The notes beneath the pieces are model-generated. The model was not told where the DNA came from. It searched no databases and saw only the letters and a program-made list of their open reading frames with translations. From Dermacentor variabilis (lineage: Eukaryota; Arthropoda; Arachnida; Ixodida; Ixodidae): a DNA stretch of 64,000 nucleotides. Positions 58,102 through 64,000 of the stretch are shown in pieces (within the stretch, counting starts at the first letter, position 1; each line of letters begins with the position of its first letter). Made by a program: the position numbers and the translations under genes. The stretch is from positions 202,927,729-202,991,728 of the forward strand of contig NC_134568.1 of NCBI RefSeq assembly GCF_050947875.1, written 5' to 3'.

Positions 58102-58848
58102 AATTGCGTCTAGCAGACTTCTGGACCCGGCTGAAGTTGACAGGTGTGTCACAGCAACAAACAACAGATCACAGACACAATGCACATAGGCCGCGACGAC
58201 CGTCCATGGCGTCGGCCCGCGCCACCACGTGCGTTTCCACAACTGTCAATCCGGCTTGTGCCAAACCGCGACACAAAAAGCTAGTTCTCGCAAAATTTGC
58301 TCGTCCACGATGGAAGCTGACGACGTGGAAGCTGAGATCGTGGTGTTCACAGCTTGTGATGCACTCTCTCAGCCCAAAACATCGACCAACGCAGCCTAAA
58401 AGGGCACCTAAAGCAGGGCACGCCGGAGAAGGGAATACACGGCTCTGGGCACGCCGCTTGCCGCACCGAAAGCGAAGGGCCTCTGCTCCGCAGCGCCCCC
58501 GCGCCGCTGCGGTCGGCGCATGTACTAGAGGGCGAACACAATCTGTGCGCGCTCTCCGCCGCGGCGGGCGGCCAGTGTCAACACCTAAATATATTATTCT
58601 TACACCGTGGTATAGACATAAAACATGAGAACCTGCGTAGTGGAGAAGGCTAGGTCACTTAGGTAGCCAATACCTTACAGGCTGTACAGCGATCATTCGC
58701 ACTCTCTGAATAGTGTGAATTGTGCTTTCAATTAACAAAGCTTCGTTCGATATTCGATTCGATATTCGATTCGATTCGCTTCTGGCACTATTTGATTCAT
58801 ATTTTATTGAATCTCAAAAATCCCTATCCGCACACCCCTACCGATAAC

Positions 58849-59385
58849 GCACCCGCGGATTCAAACTGCAGCACCACTCATATAGCCCACTGATAGCTCA
58901 ACGAAATTTTGAGCCGTGCCCCCCTCATCACCTCGGCATTGAACCGGTGAAGTTTTTTCCACTTTGCTGAGATGTAAAATCCACTTCACAGGCGGCTATT
59001 AGACAGCCCATTGACGTTACTCTGGAAGCGAAACACCTTTGTATTGCGGAAGGTCAAGAAACTCGAAGAAACGTCTTGCACTGCTGGCTGACTAGTTGGA
59101 GAATGTTCAAGTTTACCGTAGCCGATACAACTTTCTTTGCAATGCCGTAACTTTCCGAACGTCATCGAACTTACTATTCGATACAACGCACATCGCGCAC
59201 TAGTATTAGATTTCATGTTTACCAAAAAAAATTACCGACGATTACGTTACTTCCTAATGCGAAATTTGAGCGCAGCAAATAAGCTGTTTCACCTTTTCGA
59301 TAGATTGAGGCAAAGAAATCGAGCAACACATGTATGCGCTATCACAGAATTTTTTTTTATATTTCCCGTACTCCTGGATCATCTC
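58849..59385. other. Gene-free stretch
   Basis: Short overlapping frames only. Nothing was recognised. Confidence 0.35.
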
Positions 59386-59534
59386 GACGGCGGCGACGGT
59401 AAGCTTCTGCTTCGGCGGCACGCACCTCTGGATTCTGACGGCGACGGCGCTGGGCCTCTGCTCTGGCAGCTCGTTTAGCAGCAGCAGCAGCAGCAGCAGC
59501 AGACGGAGGACTTCCATCGGTCGTCTCGCTCATG
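59355..59534 (-). CDS. Short Arg/Ala-rich ORF with poly-Ala tract (STPR-like repeat)
   Basis: ATG at 59534 on the minus strand opens MSETTDGSPPS, then an Ala run coded by (GCT)n, then KRAARAEAQRRRRQNPEVRA and AEAEAYRRRRRDDPGVREI before a stop, about 58 residues. The alternating Arg-rich and N/DPxVR segments look like two units of a 23-residue STPR-type DNA-binding repeat. Upstream lies a duplicated 88-bp promoter-like unit. The family normally has more repeats, so this may be a truncated copy. A different frame across the same DNA (59254-59517) reads poly-Leu and is judged a shadow. Confidence 0.4.
59480..59504. repeat. (AGC)n microsatellite
   Basis: Eight or nine AGC units code the poly-Ala tract of the minus-strand ORF. 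Confidence 0.9.
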
Positions 59535-59567
59535 GCTCAGAAAGAACTGGCAGATAATTTCGCAGTG

Positions 59568-59743
59568 GCGAACGGCAGCGGCAATTTCGGCTCGGGCGGT
59601 GCACATATACAGATCCGCCGCCACCGATCTGGCTCTCTGATTGCCACCGCACAGGGCGAACGGCAGCGGCAATTTCGGCTCGGGCGGTGCACATATACAG
59701 ATCCGCCGCCACCGATCTGGCTCTCTGATTGCCACCGCACAGG
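59568..59743 (-). repeat. Two-copy 88-bp tandem repeat
   Basis: GCGAACGGCAGCGGCAATTT begins copies at 59568 and 59656 that are virtually identical. Each includes CACATATACAGATCC, TGTATATG on the minus strand. The pair lies just upstream of the ATG at 59534, so it may be a duplicated promoter. Long minus frames across it are artefacts. Confidence 0.92.
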
Positions 59744-60420
59744 GGTTGCATTGGAGGAGGAGCGAAGAAAGGAATTAAGTTCGAGCCGGCGCTTTGACAA
59801 CCGGAGACTCGCAGGAAGAGGGGGGAGGGGGGCGGCGTGTACACCCAGCGGCAAACGATGGGGGCAGAAGCGCGCGCAGCAAGCGGACAACACGATAAAG
59901 GGAGGAGGGAAGAGATAGCAGCGATTGACTGATGCCGCTGACGCCGATAGTGAGTCAACCCCAGCTGCGGAGTTGGTTTCACGGACAACGCCGCCTATGC
60001 CGACACATACAATATGATACCCTCGCTTCCGCAGCGCTAAGAACCAGGTCTAGCCGTGGGAAGGTGGTCACGTATTCGTCGACGTGCCGGGGCCTACGTG
60101 AAATAACCGGCGCGTCGGCAACTGAAGAGCACCCTATCCGCCACACAAGAACAGGGGGGGGGGGACCCTTTCCTCCTCTTTCTGCATGGCGGCGACGGTG
60201 TTCTATGCAGTCACGTTATCTTGACTCTCTAGCGGCGTCAGCGGCATCCAGCGGTATCAGTCGGTCGCTGCTAGCGCTGGGGGGATGAAAGGGGGGCGGA
60301 GCTGGTTACGAGGCCGACGACAACGCCGACGACGACGCGAAACCCAGGAACGGACGCCAAAGAGCTGCGCTCTAAAACATCATCACCGATTAAATCATTA
60401 CCGAAGGAAATAGAAATATC
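59744..60420. repeat. GC-rich block, probably a high-copy tick repeat
   Basis: No gene was recognised. The strings ACCAGGTCTAGCCGTGGGAA and ATCCAGCGGTATCAGTCGGT and the G-run at 60153 look familiar from other tick genomic sequence, by memory only. Confidence 0.35.
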
Positions 60421-61335
60421 TTGTCTCAGTACATGAACAGATGTGAGCCTCCTAGCTTGAAGCAAGTTTTAACGGGAAAAGTAAGAACGCGCAATACATA
60501 TAGGCACCGGTTAAGGCTGACGCAAACTCGCGGCTGTCAGGCTGTCGACGCTCGCATGAGGGTGTGTGTGCGTCATGTGAGTGCATCAGAAGTATACTTA
60601 CCAGTCGTTCCAGATTTCAATAAGGTGTAGACAAGGTTCAGGGTGGGATGACCACCACGTAGTGGGTGCACATATTGCACCCGTCATTTAAAGGGTGCAA
60701 AATCGAATTCGCCATATATCAGATCGCGTTGTTTTTAATTCTCTTCTTGCCGACAACGTCAGAGGTGAGAAATATTCGCTCGTATGCGAGAAAATACTCT
60801 AGTTATAGACGGCTTCTGTCCTGCTGCCTTGTGTGGGGCCAAAATGATTGGCTAGCGGCGGCCGGATGGAGTGCATTCTGCTGGCTGCCAGCTGCGGTGG
60901 GGCGAGTCTAATTTAAATAAATATATTACGTTGAAAAAAAGACATGCAACGTTGCATCTTAATTTAATAACGCCTAGCCTTCCTTTCAATGATGGGCCCG
61001 CTGCCGTCATTAGTACTAAGAAAATTCCGCATTGTGGTAAAGCTCCCTTTCAAATTTCGAAAATATTTTACTTCTGTCCCGTTATAATTTTTTGCTTCAC
61101 TTTTTCAACCACTCTTGTCGAAATTTGTGTCCAATATGACTAGATGGAAGGCTTTGGTACCGAACTCTTCGTATTAAGTTGTTTGTTAGTAACAACCATA
61201 CGGAGATCACAGACAATGAAGCCAAGGAAAGCACAGGGGAAGTTCACTGTGTTGGGTTTTTCTTTTCTTGTTCTTTTTTAACTGAGATGTATTAATAATA
61301 AAAAAAGGAAAATTACAGTGGACTACCGTACAACT
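60421..61335. other. Gene-free stretch
   Basis: Short frames only. Nothing was recognised. Confidence 0.35.
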
Positions 61336-61337
61336 TG

Positions 61338-61415
61338 CTACCTTTGCGAGTCGAACTCACAACCTCCGCATGACTTTTGCGGTGCTCAACCAACTGAGTT
61401 ACGGTGGCGGCTGCC
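61338..61415 (-). repeat. tRNA-like SINE head
   Basis: Minus strand: TAACTCAGTTGGTTGAGCAC fits a tRNA A box and D loop, GTGAGTTCGACTC fits a B box, spaced as in a tRNA. The stems around the anticodon are poor and the acceptor ends do not pair well, so it is SINE-derived and not a tRNA gene. Confidence 0.5.
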
Positions 61416-63140
61416 ACCCGGTCTCGGGTATTTGTGCATGTATGCTAGGCGTAGCCGTGGCAGCGTTAGCGTTACTCATGGCCATGACGGAGGATGTGGA
61501 ACAGACCAAATCGAAACTATGCCCACTGCGCGTCGGCCAGAAGCAGAGCCTGCCGACTGCGCAACGGATTCGAAGCGGAATTTCATTTTGTGAGAAAAAA
61601 AAGTGCGAAACAGAACAACGTCAATATACCGGCGGGCTCCCTTCGCGAATTCTCGTGGGGTGCTTCCAAAGCTTGCGGAGGCCATTGTTCCAGCGGTTGC
61701 GTGAAACAAGTGTGCGCTCCGAGAGCGGTGGCTAAAACTTACGCGGAAGCACATTTGGCTATCACTCAAAGAAGTCCTACCGCTCCTCGTGGTCTGTGTG
61801 CAGGGGCGTCGGGGGACAGACGTTCACCCGCGGCACATGCGGCTCAGCGTACTGCCGGCTCAGCTCCCGAACGAGTGCGGGCCGGGGCACCACTGGATAC
61901 GGCAGAGCGACGTCCAGCAGAGGCAGCGTCTCACGAGGGCACCGGTCATCCAAGTCGGCGCCTTCAGCGACGCTGCGACCTCCCTCACCTTCTTCGTCCT
62001 TCTCTCCTGCATGGACCACGATGATGATGATCTCGCTGCGCCACCGTTTTGGCTAAGGTTTTCGTAAACAGAAATAGACGATACTTTTGCACTATGCTTC
62101 AGCCGTCCTACCCAGCATATGGGGCACTATAACGTGAAACTAATCCAAACTTTTCTATTCCAATTTTGCAATCAGCCCTCCGCGATTGGTCAAAAGTTTC
62201 TTTGACCCTCGCCCACTTCGCCTGTCTGTCACGCGACGTCAGGAGAACCGCGACAGCTCCACATTTGATACGACGTGTACACACTGATTACGCATGATTG
62301 GACCAAACAAAAGAAAACAATTCTTTCTGATTTGGCGTCTTTTCGCCATTAGCCCTCTGCTATTGGTCAACAGTTCTCGGGCTGCACCCACTTCACCTAT
62401 CACGCGAAGTCACAAAACCTGAAAACTCATTGCGTCTAAGTGACGTGAACGCGTTAAAAATGCACTAATATGGCCAACAAAACTGAATTTATTTCTGAAT
62501 AGGCGGAAACTGCCCCGTTCCGAAAGGAATAGAGGATGGCTGCCCGCCAATCACTCAGGCACGTGCTACTCGCACTTGCCGGAGAGCATGGGTTTATTCT
62601 GCGTATAATAAAGCTTTTTGCGTGGCCATGTAGGTTTATCGAGGCCTTTCGGCACGTGTGCGACGTCGTTCTGCCAACTCTTCTTTGCTGAGGATCCTTC
62701 ATTCCTTACAAAAATAAGAGATAAGAGCATTATTTTTGTGAAAATTGAAACAGGCTTTCTGTTATATCAGCGTTTCGTCGCGCGTTGTGTTTTGTTTAGT
62801 TTTGTTATGTTGTATGCATGTCTTTTACGGTATTTCTGCATTCAAGCGTGCACAATACATTTTGCAAGAAATACGACATATGTGAAAGTCGTCGTATTAC
62901 TGTCACACATGTGCTGGCGGAGAGTCCAACGGGATACAAGTCTCGAGTGTGGAACGATTGTTTGTGATCACATTTCAATGCTTCCTTACTTTCCGCACTA
63001 TCGATGTTATGGTAAAGATTATGAGTGCTGTACCGTTTTCATCGTCGATGGGTGGGCGAAATGCTCGTCAAACTGCGATTATGCATATTTTTTTGCCGGT
63101 CACCTTTATCCGCTGTAAATTTTTAGGTGAAAACAAAGTT
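61416..63140. other. Repeat-like stretch without a supported gene
   Basis: 61780-62060 is GC-rich with three competing frames. 62160-62420 contains two similar blocks (CAATCAGCCCTCCGCGATTG and CATTAGCCCTCTGCTATTGG, each followed by GGTCAA). 62618-63118 is open without a proper start. No product is claimed. Confidence 0.3.
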
Positions 63141-63144
63141 ATTT

Positions 63145-63146
<2 letters not shown>

Positions 63147-63204
<58 letters not shown>

Positions 63205-63205
63205 C

Positions 63206-63267
<62 letters not shown>
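63147..63267. repeat. (TGAT)n microsatellite
   Basis: About 30 GATT units with one GACT variant at 63203. Confidence 0.97.
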
Positions 63268-63268
<1 letters not shown>

Positions 63269-64000
63269 CACGCGAAAGAGGACGGATGTCAAATACAACA
63301 CGCGAAGATTATCGGTGAGTGATACATACTGCAGTCCAGTATTTCATTTTTGTGGCTGCTGCCACAAGCTGGTTCTCTTTCCGGCTCTTGTAGTGTGTCA
63401 TTAACGACATGCAAGATAATGTGTATTTTCGCAGACTGATGTGTCCTCCGAACGTTGCACGAAAAAGAACAACATTTATTTCTTTGTTTTCTATATGCAG
63501 TGCCCTGTGAATGTATTTAAAATAAACGCTGATATCAAATGAGAGCATAACTACTGATTTTCCCTGTAATTGCGCGAAACAAGTAAATAAATATTGAAGA
63601 GACAACTTGTGCGACACTTCTGGCGTTTGCTTGAGACTGGCTACTTAATAAATTTCATTAGATCACATTTTGTTTATGAAAAATGTAAGATCGAATTATT
63701 CTAGATTAGTTCCCACACAATTGAAATTCCTTAAGTGCGTCGAACAGTTACGATAAAACAAATTGAAGCTAAAAATGATTGCTTATCAAGGAAAAATTTA
63801 GGTACCGAAGGGTGCCATTATGATTAACTGCTCGGCGCAAAGAAATATTCAACTGAAATAGGCCTGTGGCCGCTTCGCCAAAGAACATGCGTCAGCGCGC
63901 CCGGAAACCGTAATCGGAAGTGAAACCAAACGTAGCCTCCCCCACGCGGCTTTCGTAAATGCGATATCACGACTGCTGCGCATGCGCACACTATTCACAC
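63268..64000. other. Gene-free stretch
   Basis: AT-rich to 63850, then GC-richer. No feature was recognised. Confidence 0.35.

Larger units (their letters stand above)
53010..58609 (-). mobile_element. Complete P-element-like (THAP) DNA transposon
   Basis: The element is 5600 bp. Left end CACGGTGTAAGAATA plus ATTTAGGTGTTGACACTG (53010-53043) matches the reverse complement of the right end (58573-58609) at 33 bases, apart from a C/ATAT difference between the two blocks. It is flanked by perfect GTATAGAC copies at 53002-53009 and 58610-58617. An 8-bp duplication is the rule for P elements and their THAP9 relatives. One transposase gene fills it on the minus strand, with an unbroken frame. SINE scraps lie in its left arm (53545-53690, 53898-54045). 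Two matching ends, an exact duplication and an open transposase suggest recent movement and possibly present activity. Confidence 0.92.
52798..58840. mobile_element. hAT-like MITE split by the P-like transposon
   Basis: The left part (52798-53001) begins TAGGGAATGTGCGAATA and the right part (58618-58840) ends TATCCGCACACCCCTA, so the ends form a terminal inverted repeat. Both halves carry repeated TTCGAAT/ATTCGATTCG motifs. Flanks CGGATAAC (52790-52797) and CCGATAAC (58841-58848) match at 7 of 8 bases, the size of a hAT target duplication. Without the inner element the MITE is about 430 bp and non-coding. Confidence 0.7.

Noticed and set aside
58102..58242. Upstream in-frame ATG for the P-like transposase
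   Set aside because: It would put 47 residues before the THAP domain, which normally starts the protein.
59530..59988. Minus-strand frames of 118-152 residues with an internal protein repeat
   Set aside because: The repeated peptide comes from the 88-bp DNA duplication and no frame is favoured over the others.
61338..61415. tRNA gene
   Set aside because: A and B boxes are present, but the stems do not close properly and related heads occur in SINEs.
61494..62067. Three overlapping plus frames (80-176 residues) and one minus frame
   Set aside because: All are open because of GC content, and none shows a recognised domain.

Overview
The window is eukaryotic, repeat-dense and gene-poor, and most resembles nuclear DNA of a hard (ixodid) tick. 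The main clue is a tRNA-derived SINE that recurs in many diverged copies and looks like the tick SINE Ruka. Other clues are Penelope-like, CR1/I-type LINE, mariner-like and LTR elements of tick type, long tri- and dinucleotide arrays, and a glycine/tyrosine-rich arachnid-type cuticle gene. Family names come from motif recognition by eye; no database search was run.

Layout. 1-2072 holds the 5' part of an LTR retrotransposon on the minus strand (LTR, leader, gag with one frameshift), inserted into a decayed mariner-like transposase (2073-2600, plus strand). A decayed CR1-like LINE follows (about 2900-5615). 6370-10000 has a short Arg/Ala-rich ORF, microsatellites, SINE remnants and an interrupted LINE 3' fragment. 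12.7-14.0 kb has SINEs, including an inverted pair. 17.2-18.9 kb holds a Penelope-like element whose GIY-YIG domain is split by a SINE with a 13-bp target duplication, next to an internally deleted mariner-like copy. 25.6-25.8 kb holds a probable Penelope promoter region with a hammerhead-like remnant.

The one clear host gene is a cuticular protein gene on the minus strand (TATA near 38.1 kb, poly(A) signal near 29.97 kb). It has three exons; the first carries only four codons, and its 3.9-kb and 3.3-kb introns are full of transposon debris. The exons join in phase to a 134-residue secreted Rebers-Riddiford protein. A possible orphan first coding exon lies at 51439.

40.5-45.2 kb holds AT-rich MITE-like blocks, SINEs and an I-like LINE with RT, RNase H and a terminal stem-loop. 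49.95-50.13 kb is a palindrome of Penelope-type ends.

The most striking object is a complete P-element-like (THAP) transposon at 53010-58609. It has matching terminal inverted repeats, a perfect 8-bp target duplication (GTATAGAC), a THAP exon and a long transposase exon that join in phase across a 358-bp intron into a 1151-residue open protein, and a poly(A) signal. It sits inside a hAT-like MITE with its own near-perfect 8-bp duplication. From 59.3 kb to the end lie GC-rich repeats with a duplicated 88-bp promoter-like unit before a short Arg/Ala-rich ORF, a tRNA-like SINE head, and a (TGAT)n array.
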